Numbered from the stretch's first letter, positions 21,047 through 29,549 are shown. The stretch: DNA of 64,000 bases from Kribbella sp. NBC_00382 (GCF_036067295.1 NZ_CP107954.1:1922001-1986000); one strand, 5' to 3'. Numbers and translations are program-made. The notes: generated from the sequence alone by a model not told the origin.

Positions 21047-22091
21047 TCGGCTGTTGCGGCTGCCTCGTGGTCTGCCTCGACCGGCCACCAAAGAGGAACG
21101 GGCCGCCTTCTACGCTGCCCGGATAGCTGGGGCCACTGCGAAGTACGAGGCCGAGCTGGCCGAGCGGGCTGCCGTCGCCGCGGCGGCTCGGACCGAGCGG
21201 ACTGCTGTGGCGACTGCGGACCGGACCGAGCGGGCTGCGGTGCTGGACGCCGATCGGGCCGAGGGCAAGGCCGATCTCGACGCCGATCGCGCGTCGGCCG
21301 CCGCGTTCAGCGACGCGATCATGACCGTCGCCAAGGGCGGGATCGATCGGGCCCGGGCGAGTGCCGAGTTCGTGCAGAAGGGCGCCACGGCGATCTTCGC
21401 GCTCTACACCGGCGCGCTGACGCTCGCCTTCTCGGTCACCGACAACCCGTTGCCGGCCCGCGGCATCCTGCCCAGCCTGTTCCTGGGGTTCGCGATTCTG
21501 CTGGCGACCGCATACCTGGCATTCCTGACCAGGGGAAACAAGGTGAAAGAGCCGGCCGACGCTTCTGGCACACCGCAGGCGCAGCTGAATCGCACCCGGA
21601 CCTTCGTGGCCTGGACCAACACCAGCGTGCTCAACCGGGCACCGCTGCTGCGCTGCGCAGTCGTTGCCTTAGGCATCGGTGTGGTGTCGTTGCCGGCGCC
21701 TTTCCTGACGCCGCCTTCCCATCAGCCGGTGGCGAGCATCGTTTGCTCCACTGGTCAGGAGAAGGATCCGACGTCCGGCGCCTGTCTGGCCGCCTGGCCG
21801 AGCGTACCGACCGGCACCGCGGCGGATGCGCCGTTGCGACAGAAGCTCTACGAAGCCCAGCTCGCCGAGGTCACAGCGAGCCGCGCTTCGGCCCGGTCCG
21901 GCGCGACCGCGGCACCGGACGACACCAGCTGGGTCATCGCCGCCGCGGCGATCGGGCTGTTCCTCATCTTCGTGCCGCTTCTGCTGGCCGGTCTCGGCAT
22001 CGCGTTCCGCAAGCTGTTCGGCAAGCTGAAGAACGCCGAGGCGCCCGGCTTCCTGTCGACGCTCGCCAACTTCAGTCCGTTCAAGTGGTGA
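21036..22091 (+). CDS. Membrane protein with N-terminal Ala/Arg/Glu-rich coiled coil, unknown function
   Basis: 351 residues. The first 110 contain a degenerate charged repeat of about ten residues (ERAAVAAAAR, ERTAVATADR, ERAAVLDADR), predicted as a helical coiled coil. Membrane segments follow at about 117-133, 145-164, 201-220 and 302-326, with a loop holding a possible disulfide pair (VCSTGQEKDPTSGACL) between the third and fourth. A basic C-terminal tail follows. No family recognised. It overlaps the small upstream gene by 11 bases and the convergent MarR-GNAT gene by 11 bases. Confidence 0.75.
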   Translation: MMSSRLLRLPRGLPRPATKEERAAFYAARIAGATAKYEAELAERAAVAAAARTERTAVATADRTERAAVLDADRAEGKADLDADRASAAAFSDAIMTVAKGGIDRARASAEFVQKGATAIFALYTGALTLAFSVTDNPLPARGILPSLFLGFAILLATAYLAFLTRGNKVKEPADASGTPQAQLNRTRTFVAWTNTSVLNRAPLLRCAVVALGIGVVSLPAPFLTPPSHQPVASIVCSTGQEKDPTSGACLAAWPSVPTGTAADAPLRQKLYEAQLAEVTASRASARSGATAAPDDTSWVIAAAAIGLFLIFVPLLLAGLGIAFRKLFGKLKNAEAPGFLSTLANFSPFKW

Positions 22092-22959
22092 GCTTCTTCT
22101 CGAACCAGTGGTGGGCGTAGGGCTCGTCGTTGAAGGCCGGTACTTCGGTGTAGCCCGCCGCCCGGTAGAGCGCGATGGCCTCGGTGAGGTTGCGGTTCGT
22201 CTCCAGTCTCAAGGCTGGGGCACCGTTGGCGGCTGCGTGGTTCTCGAGCTCGGTGAGGAGGCGGCGGCCGAGTCCGAGGCCGCGGATCTCGGGTGAGACC
22301 CACATCCGCTTGGCCTCGGCCGGTTCGTCGCCGTGGAACTTGAGGGCGCCGCAGCCGACCGGCTCGGAGTGGAGGGTCGCCACCAGGAGCAGGCCGGCTG
22401 GTGGAGTGAGTTCGTCGGTGCTGGCCGAGAGGGTGCGCGCGTGGTCGAAGCCGGCATCGAAGCGGGCGCCTAGCTCATCGAAGTACGACTGCAGGCAGTA
22501 CTTCGCGTCCGGGTGCCGGGGATCGATGCTGCCGACGGTGACCGTCGAGGCGATCAGCAGGCGCTCGACCTCGGCCATCGCGGTGATCAGGCGGGCGCGC
22601 TGAGATTCGCTGAGCGGATCGAGGATCGACGCGGCCAGGTCGTCGGAGCGCTGGTCCAGGACCGTTCGCTCCTTCAGGCCCTGGGCGGTGAGCCGGGCGG
22701 TGCGGACCCGGCCGTCGTCGCCGTTCTGCTCGACCTCGACGAGGCCATCGTTCTCCAGGATGCGGAGCAGGCGGCTCAGGTACCCGGAGTCGAGATCGAG
22801 CCGGGACCGCAGCGAACGCACATCGCAGCCGTCCGGCCCGATCTCCCAGAGCACCCTGGCCTGACCCAGCGGCCGGTCGCGCGCCATATAGGTGTCACTG
22901 AGCGCGCCGATCCGCTGGGTCACCGTGCGGTTGAATCTCCTGACATCGGAAATGCTCAT
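22081..22959 (-). CDS. MarR family regulator fused to a GNAT acetyltransferase
   Basis: 292 residues in two domains. Residues 1-145 are a MarR winged helix (LGQARVLWEIGPDGCDVRSLRSRLDLDSGYLSRLLRILE is the HTH part, with a DDGRVRTARLT wing). Residues 150-292 are a GNAT domain with an acetyl-CoA loop (RGLGLGRRLLTELE) and a NLTEAIALYRAAGYTEV motif. Such MarR-GNAT fusions are common in actinobacteria; targets are unknown. A perfect palindrome (22959-22980) covers the start codon and a -10-like TATAGT, so autoregulation is likely. Confidence 0.92.
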   Translation of the reverse strand: MSISDVRRFNRTVTQRIGALSDTYMARDRPLGQARVLWEIGPDGCDVRSLRSRLDLDSGYLSRLLRILENDGLVEVEQNGDDGRVRTARLTAQGLKERTVLDQRSDDLAASILDPLSESQRARLITAMAEVERLLIASTVTVGSIDPRHPDAKYCLQSYFDELGARFDAGFDHARTLSASTDELTPPAGLLLVATLHSEPVGCGALKFHGDEPAEAKRMWVSPEIRGLGLGRRLLTELENHAAANGAPALRLETNRNLTEAIALYRAAGYTEVPAFNDEPYAHHWFEKKLTT

Positions 22960-22980
22960 TCTCTGACTATAGTCAGAGAA
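22959..22980. promoter_or_regulatory. Perfect 22-bp palindrome at the MarR-GNAT start (operator)
   Basis: The arm TTCTCTGACTA is followed by its exact reverse complement. On the minus strand it contains TATAGT six bases before the ATG, which implies a leaderless transcript whose -10 box sits inside the operator. This is a classic layout for an autorepressing MarR protein. Confidence 0.75.
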
Positions 22981-23875
22981 ATATCAGATCAATAGGATCC
23001 CGCCGCTGATAAGGCCGCCACTCCGTCAGATACGGATGCACAAGCCACCGAATCCGCCCCGTCTCCTCCATCCAAGTCCCCGGCGCCGGCACCCACCCCT
23101 TTGGGCCTGAATGCAGCACCCCACCCGCCCCCACCACCTGCTCCCTATCCACCGACCCCTCAACCACAAAAAACAACCACCGCCGCTTAGCCGGCGCCAT
23201 CGCGGTAGGACAGCTCGCCTTCAACCGATGGTTAAGCACAGCCCCGTACTCCGCCGGCAACTCCATAACGTCAAAACCCTCAGTCACCAAAGCAATCCCC
23301 CACCTCCCCACCCCACCAACCACCCGACCTGCCGCCACCTCAGCACCCCCACCGGGCACCACTCCCGCCCCGCCCGGCTTCACCCCACCAGGCATCGCCT
23401 CAGCACCCATCCCACCGGGCACGACTCCCGCCTCCACCCCACCCGGCTCCACCCCACCCGGCTCCACCTCAGAGTCGGCCACACCACGCCCCAGCTCAGC
23501 GCCGGCAGCGCCCGGCATCGTCCCCACCCTGCGCAGTTCCGCCTCGGCGGCTGGCTCACCTGGCAGCAGGTCGGCCGTGGTCCAGTGGCGTAGTGCACCT
23601 GCGGCCAGTTCCGAGTCGTCCAGGCGGCGTCCCCTGTCAGCCGCCTGCCTCGAGCGACGGGTCCAAGGCACCACGCGACGACCTGGCTCGGGCCAGACCA
23701 CAGCCGCGCGGTAGCCGTCGCGGATCACCTCGCCAGCCAGGTGTGGATCCAGACAGCTCCCACCACAGGGACAGACGCCGTCCCGCGGGATTGCGAGGGG
23801 CGCGACGGGCCAGCCGTTGGCGGCGTAGCGGACGGCTTCTTCGTGGAGCTTGCGGTGGTGGTACCGGTCAAACAC
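22973..23875 (-). CDS. Prim-pol-like (bifunctional DNA primase/polymerase N-terminal type) protein with low-complexity insert
   Basis: 300 residues. The start resembles the prim-pol N-terminal domain: AVRYAANGWPVAPLAIPRDG followed by a CPCG...C cysteine cluster. The second half has FDVMELPAE and GWVPAPGTWMEETGRIRWLVHP, as in actinobacterial proteins of this family, many of which may not be active primases. Residues 137-180 are a PGGV-type Gly/Pro/Val-rich insert. The GTG start overlaps the methyltransferase stop by 8 bases, so translation is coupled. The stop lies inside the MarR-GNAT operator region. Confidence 0.6.
   Translation of the reverse strand: MFDRYHHRKLHEEAVRYAANGWPVAPLAIPRDGVCPCGGSCLDPHLAGEVIRDGYRAAVVWPEPGRRVVPWTRRSRQAADRGRRLDDSELAAGALRHWTTADLLPGEPAAEAELRRVGTMPGAAGAELGRGVADSEVEPGGVEPGGVEAGVVPGGMGAEAMPGGVKPGGAGVVPGGGAEVAAGRVVGGVGRWGIALVTEGFDVMELPAEYGAVLNHRLKASCPTAMAPAKRRWLFFVVEGSVDREQVVGAGGVLHSGPKGWVPAPGTWMEETGRIRWLVHPYLTEWRPYQRRDPIDLIFL
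23336..23467 (-). repeat. Degenerate repeat encoding PGGV units
   Basis: In the prim-pol-like gene this stretch encodes repeated units such as EPGGV, EPGGV, VPGGM, MPGGV, KPGGA, VPGGG. On the plus strand it shows as runs of CCACCCGGCTCCACC-like sequence. The adjacent EPGGV units are near-identical at DNA level, which suggests slippage expansion. Confidence 0.6.
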
Positions 23876-24686
23876 GCTGACCGACCGCGAAGAGCAGCGA
23901 GCTGGCCGGGGTGAGCTCGGGGTGGCGGTCGGCTAGCCGGGAGCACTCCAGCGCGGTGTCCATCGGTGGCGGCTGCTGGAGCAGGTCGGGAAGCTCGATC
24001 TCACCGAAGTACCGGTCGATCGCGACAGTCAGCCAGCCACCCGGGCCGGTCAACCCGTGAATGGTGACGGACGCCAGACCTGCGTTGACCAGCTCGGTCC
24101 GCAGCTGGGTGGTGGTGTGGTAGACCGTCTCCGCCATCCGCTCGTTGTCCGGGCTGAACCCGGTGTCGAGAATGTCCGTCACCACCTGCTGCCGGGTCAG
24201 CAACGTGTTGGCGATCGTCGAGCCGATCAGATTCGCCGCCCGGTTGATCGCCACCACCGCGATGAACCCACCCGGCCGCACCACCCGGATCGCCTCCCGC
24301 AACGCCAGCCGCCGATCCGACGCCTCGGTCAGGTGATAGATCGGCCCCGCCAGCAACGCCGCATCGAAATGCTCGTTCTCCCAAGGCAGCCGCCGCGCAT
24401 CCCCCAGCACTGCGTTGATCCCAGCCGCCGTGGCCTGCTCGATATGCCGCTCCACGGGATCCAGCAACTCGACCTCGTACCCGCGTTCCTTCAACCAGCA
24501 AGCATGTACTCCCGGCCCGCCCCCGATATCCGCCACCTCAGCCGGTGCCTCCGGCAAGTACTGCATCAACAGATGCTGCATCCGCGCCAACTCGAACCGC
24601 CCCCGCCAAGTACCCCGCAGCCGAACCTCCTCGTCACACCGCTCCGTGTAATGAACCTCAACACCAACCTGAGCCTCTGCAGTCAT
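23868..24686 (-). CDS. SAM-dependent class I methyltransferase
   Basis: 272 residues with a Rossmann methyltransferase core. Motif I is VADIGGGPGVHACWL, the acidic residue after strand 2 is in EVELLDP, a GDARRLPWENEHFDAALLAGPIYHL block covers motifs II-III, and VRPGGFIAVVAINR follows. It resembles the UbiE-like group; the substrate is unknown. The ATG at 24686 is preferred because a frame upstream lacks family similarity. It overlaps the prim-pol-like gene and is divergent from the DUF222 gene across about 210 bases. Confidence 0.85.
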   Translation of the reverse strand: MTAEAQVGVEVHYTERCDEEVRLRGTWRGRFELARMQHLLMQYLPEAPAEVADIGGGPGVHACWLKERGYEVELLDPVERHIEQATAAGINAVLGDARRLPWENEHFDAALLAGPIYHLTEASDRRLALREAIRVVRPGGFIAVVAINRAANLIGSTIANTLLTRQQVVTDILDTGFSPDNERMAETVYHTTTQLRTELVNAGLASVTIHGLTGPGGWLTVAIDRYFGEIELPDLLQQPPPMDTALECSRLADRHPELTPASSLLFAVGQRV

Positions 24687-24886
24687 ACCAACCACCCTGC
24701 AGACGACGCCCCCTCCACAGCAGGCCATTTCCCAGGGCACCTCAGGGGCACCTCGGGGCAGATCGCTAAGCCCTCCCTTCATCCACAGATCTCGCTTCCC
24801 TGTGGACAACCTGACCGAATCCGGCCATCCAGAAAGCCCTTATAGATAACGGGTTCCCGGCTTCGGAAACTGTCGGTGGCGGTGTC

Positions 24887-24892
24887 TAGGGT
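24887..24892 (+). promoter_or_regulatory. -10 box of a leaderless promoter for the DUF222 gene
   Basis: TAGGGT lies seven bases before the ATG at 24900, with no ribosome site between. This spacing is typical of actinobacterial leaderless mRNAs. The same TAGGGT-N7-ATG layout precedes the LacI gene. Confidence 0.5.
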
Positions 24893-24899
24893 TGTGTCT

Positions 24900-26411
24900 A
24901 TGGAGATCTCGCAGCTACGACCCGCGTACCTCCAGAGCGACAGTGAAGTGATCGTCACTCTGGACACGGTCGAAGCTGCCCTGAACACCCTCGGCTCCTA
25001 CCGTCTCGAACTCCTCGGCGACGTCGAGTCCCGTGGTCTGGCCAAGGAACTCGACGCCCGCAACACCATCGAACTCCTCGAACTACGCCATCGCCGCGAC
25101 CCCGCCGACACCCGCAGCGACCTCAAATTCCTCAAGAACCTCCCGAAGTACGAGGCCGTCGCCGCAGCCCTCGCCGTGGCCGTGGCCGTGGCCGGCGACG
25201 ATCCGACCGGGCTGACCCCGGGTCACGCGAAAGTCATCGTGACCATGTTGGAGAAAGCACCCTCCACGGTGCCCGCCGAGACGCTGCGGGTCGCCGAGGA
25301 ACAGATGATCGAAGCCGCCCGCCACGTCACCCCCAGCGGCCTGCGTGACTTCGGCCGCCAGGTCCTCGACCGCCTGGACACCGACGGCCCCGAACCCGCC
25401 GAAGAAGAGGCGTATCAGAACGAGAAGCTGTGGATCCGGCCCGCCGACCACGGCGTGAAGTTCGGTGGCTACCTGGCCGGCGCCAACGCCGAACTGCTCA
25501 AGACCGCGATCCACGACCTGGCCAAACCCCACCGCACCGCCGACGGCGAACTCGACCCCCGCTCCCACGAAAAGCGCCAGGCCGACGCCCTGACCACCAT
25601 TCTCGACATCGCCACCGGCGCCGACCCCACCACCGGCGTCCCCGGGGTCCCGCACCTGACCGTCACCATCGACTTCACCGACCTCAAAGCACTCACCTCG
25701 GCCGCCGTCGGCGAACTCGTCTTCGGCGACAACATCTCCGCCTCCGCCGTCCGGCTCCTCGCCTGCGACGCCGCCATCCTCCCCATCGTCCTGGGGACGG
25801 ATTCTCAGCCGCTGGATGTGGGGATGGAGTACCGGTTCGTCACCCGCTACATCCGCCGCGCCCTCAACCGCCGCGACAAAGGCTGCGTCATCTGCAAAGC
25901 CCCGCCCTCGCACTGCCACGCCCATCACGTCATCCACTGGATCGACGGCGGCCCCACCTCGATCACCAACCTGGTGTTGCTGTGCGGCGCCCACCACCGC
26001 GCCGTCCACGCCGGCCATTGGGCTGTCTCCATCACCAACGGCGTCGTCCGCATCACCCGCCCCAACTGGACCATCCCCACCCCGACCAACCCCAACCCCT
26101 GGCTCACCCAACTCCCCCTGAACACCACGAACCTCAACACCACCGAACCCCGCGCCGCCCACGCCTCCTCCACCAGCGCGGCGTCATGGATGGCCACCGC
26201 CTCGTCCACAGGATCAGCACCAGCCCGGTCTGCCGGCAGCACTACGCCCCACCCCGACCACCCACGCTCGCCCCACACCGCCACGGCCTTCTCCCCAGCC
26301 ACCGCTTCGGTGATTTCCCCTGCAGCCGCGGGCCTGTCCTGGCTCACCCCCGAATACGCCACCACCCTCAACCCCTGGGGCGAATCCGGCACCCCCTCCA
26401 CCGGCCCGTAA
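24900..26411 (+). CDS. DUF222 / HNH endonuclease-domain protein
   Basis: 503 residues. The DUF222 helical domain covers about 10-290. An HNH nuclease motif at about 325-375 reads GCVICKAPPSHCHAHHVIHW then DGGPTSITNLVLLCGAHH, with the paired CxxC/CxxH zinc ligands and catalytic His. The tail after 400 is Thr/Pro/Ala-rich and probably disordered. Such proteins are multicopy in actinobacteria and their role is unsettled; relation to 13E12 repeat proteins and mobile DNA is known. The start is the ATG with the TAGGGT box just upstream. Confidence 0.88.
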   Translation: MEISQLRPAYLQSDSEVIVTLDTVEAALNTLGSYRLELLGDVESRGLAKELDARNTIELLELRHRRDPADTRSDLKFLKNLPKYEAVAAALAVAVAVAGDDPTGLTPGHAKVIVTMLEKAPSTVPAETLRVAEEQMIEAARHVTPSGLRDFGRQVLDRLDTDGPEPAEEEAYQNEKLWIRPADHGVKFGGYLAGANAELLKTAIHDLAKPHRTADGELDPRSHEKRQADALTTILDIATGADPTTGVPGVPHLTVTIDFTDLKALTSAAVGELVFGDNISASAVRLLACDAAILPIVLGTDSQPLDVGMEYRFVTRYIRRALNRRDKGCVICKAPPSHCHAHHVIHWIDGGPTSITNLVLLCGAHHRAVHAGHWAVSITNGVVRITRPNWTIPTPTNPNPWLTQLPLNTTNLNTTEPRAAHASSTSAASWMATASSTGSAPARSAGSTTPHPDHPRSPHTATAFSPATASVISPAAAGLSWLTPEYATTLNPWGESGTPSTGP

Positions 26412-26799
26412 CCCACCCGCACCACGGCCCCGGCCGTGCACGCGCCGTCCGAGACCATCAACCGGAGGCGCCAATGACGCACGCCCAACCCCAAGCAACT
26501 GGACGCTGCTGGCGTCGGTCCAGATGCGGCAGCCCCTTCATCCGGCGTGCCCGCCGTACCTCACGCACTCGCCCGCCCCCGGACCGACTGCTGCCTCGTT
26601 CTCAATAGCGCCACTCGCTGTTTCCAACACCAGCACTCATTCCTGACCCCACCGGCGCCTCCCGCCGCCCTTCACCTACTCCGCCAACAAGACAAGCGCT
26701 CCTTCACCCAGGTGATGGTGAAGGAGCGCCTGTTGGAAGCCGGGCGGAGGCTGCGGACCGACTCAGCCGCCGGAACTATCGATGTTGTTGGTGCTGGGG
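26412..26799. other. Intergenic region with one terminator
   Basis: Between the DUF222 gene and the convergent cysteine dioxygenase gene I see no supported ORF or RNA gene. The only clear element is the hairpin at 26696-26729. Short frames here lack family features. Confidence 0.6.
26696..26729 (-). terminator. Terminator after the cysteine dioxygenase operon
   Basis: A perfect 13-bp stem with arm GCGCTCCTTCACC and an 8-base loop. On the minus strand it is followed by TTGTCTTGTT, which suits termination of the dioxygenase transcript; it may also stop readthrough from the DUF222 gene. Confidence 0.75.
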
Positions 26800-27363
26800 T
26801 TAGTCGAGGGGGCGGAGTTCGTCGGCGTAGGAGACGGAGACTCGGCGGAGGACGCCTTCTTTGACTGAGTACTGGCCCATGCGCCAGAGCGGGGGGCTGT
26901 AGGCGTGGACGGTGACGCTGCCGGGGGCGGAGCCTACGACTCGGTGGATGTGTTCGGGGCCGAAGCCGTAGACGTCGCCGGCTTCGATGGTGGTTTCGAT
27001 GGGTTCGGTGCCGATGGCGAGATTGTGTTCGACGAGTTCGCCGCGGGCGACTGCGACGGCGCCCGAGGAGACGTCGTGGTCGTGCCAGCCGGTGTCGTTG
27101 ACAGGGGTCCAGCAGATCAGCCAGACGTCGACGTTGGCGTCGCGGTGCAGGGAGGCGAAGACGCGTTCGTCGTCGCTGTAGGCGACCTTGTCCTCCCACA
27201 GGTGCGGCTGAGCGGCGAGGCCGCCGGCCAGCTCGGCCAGTTCGGCGGGGGTGAGATCACGTCCTGGAAGGTTGTCGAGCGACAGACAGTCGTTGAGCTC
27301 CACGAGCCGGCTGGCCTGGCGCGCGGGTACGACGGGTGCGTCGGAAACGGGCTGAGCAGTCAC
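26800..27363 (-). CDS. Cysteine dioxygenase-family protein
   Basis: 187-residue cupin of the cysteine/thiol dioxygenase type. The iron ligands are visible as WHDHDVSSGAVAVARGEL (His94, His96) and a later His in GPEHIHRVVG (His138/140). These enzymes use non-heme Fe(II) and O2 to oxidise cysteine or related thiols to sulfinic acids. The GTG start overlaps the amidohydrolase stop (GTGA), so both belong to one LacI-controlled operon. The exact thiol substrate is unknown. Confidence 0.85.
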   Translation of the reverse strand: MTAQPVSDAPVVPARQASRLVELNDCLSLDNLPGRDLTPAELAELAGGLAAQPHLWEDKVAYSDDERVFASLHRDANVDVWLICWTPVNDTGWHDHDVSSGAVAVARGELVEHNLAIGTEPIETTIEAGDVYGFGPEHIHRVVGSAPGSVTVHAYSPPLWRMGQYSVKEGVLRRVSVSYADELRPLD

Positions 27364-28274
27364 TGCACTCCCCTCTCAGGAGGTGGCACCGGTCCGAACA
27401 GGAGCCGGTGCGGGTTGTTGTGTTGGATCACCGCGGTTGCCGCGTCGCCCTGACGGAGGTCGACGGGTCCGGCGTACGGCCGGTCGGTGCCGTGCACGAC
27501 CTGGTCGATGCCGAGGACCCGGGCGACCGCGTCGATACCTTGCGGGCCGTAGCTCGAGGTGTCGACGTACAGGTTGGTGTCGATGGTGCCGAGGCGGCCG
27601 CCGCGGGCAGCGAGCCGCTCGTGGTGGACCGGCGCGAGGCCGGCCGCCGCGACGAAGCAGAGCCTCAGCAGCGGGTACGTCGTACGCCCGCCAAACGCAT
27701 GCCAAGCCCACCAAGCGGCCTGCAGCTGAGTCGTGTAGTCGACGACCGGCGACCACCACCCGGGCAGCTCTTCACCAGGCGGCAAAGGCGTCCCGGGATG
27801 GACGAGGATCGGCTTGTTCAACCGCTCGGCAAGCGCGAGCAACGGGGCGACGGCGGCCCAGCCGGCTGGCGTACCGAGCACTTGAGCAGGCAACTGAAGA
27901 CCAAGAAACCCCTGGCCCAGAAGGCTTTCCAGCCCAGCGAGATCAGGCTCCAGCAAATCTACGGCAGCCCATGCCTTGAAGGGCTCGGGCAACGATGCAG
28001 CACCGGCATGCCAAGCATCCAGCAGCAGAGAATCACCGAGGTGCTCGATCCCGAGCGGCGAAGACAGCGACACCCCGACCAGCGAGGTCCCCGCGTCCAG
28101 CTCAGCGGCGACGCGCTTGTCTACGGCATGCGCTGCCGGATCCACCTCGTACGGCGCTTCGCCGGTCGTATGCAGCGTCCAGCCGTCCAGGTACGGCGCC
28201 GAAGTACGGGCTCGGAGCCGGTCGACGAACTCGGTCGGCCAGAGGTGCTGGTGCACGTCGATCACATCGCTCAC
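27360..28274 (-). CDS. Amidohydrolase (TIM-barrel metal-dependent hydrolase)
   Basis: 304 residues of the amidohydrolase-2 type. The N-terminal metal motif is DVHQHLWP (His8, His10). A His in KPILVHPGTPL and an Asp in HGTDRPYAGP complete a mononuclear metal site. Substrates of such enzymes include lactones and decarboxylation substrates; none can be assigned. The GTG at 28274 has GAGGTGAGGGG upstream. It is the first gene of the operon, with two LacI-type palindromes 31-67 bases before the start, and is coupled to the dioxygenase gene. Confidence 0.85.
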   Translation of the reverse strand: MSDVIDVHQHLWPTEFVDRLRARTSAPYLDGWTLHTTGEAPYEVDPAAHAVDKRVAAELDAGTSLVGVSLSSPLGIEHLGDSLLLDAWHAGAASLPEPFKAWAAVDLLEPDLAGLESLLGQGFLGLQLPAQVLGTPAGWAAVAPLLALAERLNKPILVHPGTPLPPGEELPGWWSPVVDYTTQLQAAWWAWHAFGGRTTYPLLRLCFVAAAGLAPVHHERLAARGGRLGTIDTNLYVDTSSYGPQGIDAVARVLGIDQVVHGTDRPYAGPVDLRQGDAATAVIQHNNPHRLLFGPVPPPERGVQ

Positions 28275-28304
28275 GAACCCCTCACCTCCCCGCTCGACTG
28301 AACT

Positions 28305-28318
28305 TTGAAGCGCTTCAA
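28305..28318. promoter_or_regulatory. LacI-type operator 1
   Basis: TTGAAGCGCTTCAA is a perfect 14-bp palindrome with the central CG typical of LacI-family sites. It is nearest to the amidohydrolase gene. Confidence 0.8.
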
Positions 28319-28329
28319 GACATCTGTAG

Positions 28330-28341
28330 TGAAGCGCTTCA
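28330..28341. promoter_or_regulatory. LacI-type operator 2
   Basis: TGAAGCGCTTCA repeats the operator core 24 bp away centre to centre, a little over two helical turns. The pair lies between the divergent amidohydrolase operon and the lacI-type gene and should bind its product. Confidence 0.8.
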
Positions 28342-28410
28342 AAGCCTAATCTGTCAAGCGCCGTTCCAGCGCAGGCCATCCTTCGACAGGTTTTTGTCGC
28401 CGCCGTGCCC

Positions 28411-28416
28411 TAGGGT
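28411..28416 (+). promoter_or_regulatory. -10 box of leaderless lacI-type gene
   Basis: TAGGGT lies seven bases upstream of the ATG at 28424 with no ribosome site between. It is the same arrangement as at 24887. Confidence 0.5.
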
Positions 28417-28423
28417 CGATGAC

Positions 28424-29443
28424 ATGTCCGGAACAGGCCGCAGGCCGACCCTCAAGGACATCGCAGCGGACACCGGCCTCTCGATGGCCGCCGTCTCGTA
28501 CGCGCTGCGAGGTCTGCAAGGAACGCCGGAGACGCAGCAGCGGGTGCAGGAAGCCGCCGAGCGTCTCGGGTACCAGGCCGACCCCGTGGCCCGCGCCCTC
28601 GCCTCCGGCCGGAGCGGTTCGGTCGGCGTGCTGTGCGCCTCGCTCGAGGACCTCTGGCAGCAACGCCTGGCCGCGGCGCTCGGCCGCGAGCTGCTCGCGC
28701 CGGACCGCAACGCCTGGATCATCGACTCGGCCGGTGACGCCGATCGGCAGCTGCAGCTCGCCCAGCACCTGGTCGACCATCGCGCCGACGCGATCGTGGT
28801 GATCCCGATCGATCCGGGCGCCAAGGGCTGGGCCAAGATCGCCCAGCAGGCGCCGGTGATCGCGATCGGCGACGCGCTGCCGGCCGCGAAGGCGAAGTCC
28901 GAGGTGCTGTTCGACAACGAGACCGGAGTCAGTACTGCACTGCGCCGGCTGGCCGACGCGGGTCACCGCGACGTCGCCGTACTGAGCCCGTCCCGCCGGT
29001 TCGAGGTGGAGCGGCCGGCCGAGGAGATCGCCCAGCGGGTCGCGTTCGGACTGAAGCTCAAGGTGCGGATCGTGCCCTGCCCGCATGATCTGGCCGGCGC
29101 GACCGAGGTCGCCCGCGAGTTGCTCACCGGGGACTGCCGGCCGACCGGCATCCTGGCCCTCGCCGACTCGATGGCCTTCGGCGTGTACGCCGCCTGCAAG
29201 GAGCTCGGCATCCGGGTGCCCGAAGATCTGTCCCTGCTCGGGTACGACGACCAGCCGATGTCCCAGCTGCTCAGCCCGCCGCTGTCCACCTTCCACTGGC
29301 CCCTCGACGACCTGGTCGCCGACGTCGTGAGCCGCGTCACGTCCGCGGTCGACACCAACCGCCGGGTCCGCCGGACCACGGTCGAGCCGACCCTGATCGA
29401 GCGTGGCTCGGTCGCCGCCCCGCCGCCTAGTTCGCTGAACTGA
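28424..29443 (+). CDS. LacI family transcriptional regulator
   Basis: 339 residues. The N-terminal HTH reads TLKDIAADTGLSMAAVSYAL with the hinge helix near PVARALASG. The periplasmic-binding-like sensor domain covers 65-325, with a C-terminal YDDQPMSQLLSPPLSTF block. It likely represses the divergent amidohydrolase-cysteine dioxygenase operon through the two palindromes at 28305-28341. The effector is unknown. The 106 bases after its stop hold no clear terminator. Confidence 0.93.
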   Translation: MSGTGRRPTLKDIAADTGLSMAAVSYALRGLQGTPETQQRVQEAAERLGYQADPVARALASGRSGSVGVLCASLEDLWQQRLAAALGRELLAPDRNAWIIDSAGDADRQLQLAQHLVDHRADAIVVIPIDPGAKGWAKIAQQAPVIAIGDALPAAKAKSEVLFDNETGVSTALRRLADAGHRDVAVLSPSRRFEVERPAEEIAQRVAFGLKLKVRIVPCPHDLAGATEVARELLTGDCRPTGILALADSMAFGVYAACKELGIRVPEDLSLLGYDDQPMSQLLSPPLSTFHWPLDDLVADVVSRVTSAVDTNRRVRRTTVEPTLIERGSVAAPPPSSLN

Positions 29444-29549
29444 ACTGCGGCGTGACGACGACGCTGAGTCACCCACGACGGTCACACCTGCGAAACTAAA
29501 CTAGTTCACTGCACTTAAAATCCACTGTCCAGATACTGAACGCCAGCGC

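Noticed and set aside
23105..23600. Plus-strand open frame opposite the prim-pol-like gene
   Set aside because: His/Pro-rich antisense product of the low-complexity region, without start signals.
24900..26411. Reading the DUF222/HNH gene as part of a mobile element
   Set aside because: No flanking inverted repeats, direct repeats or transposase gene were found; such proteins are normal chromosomal genes in actinobacteria.
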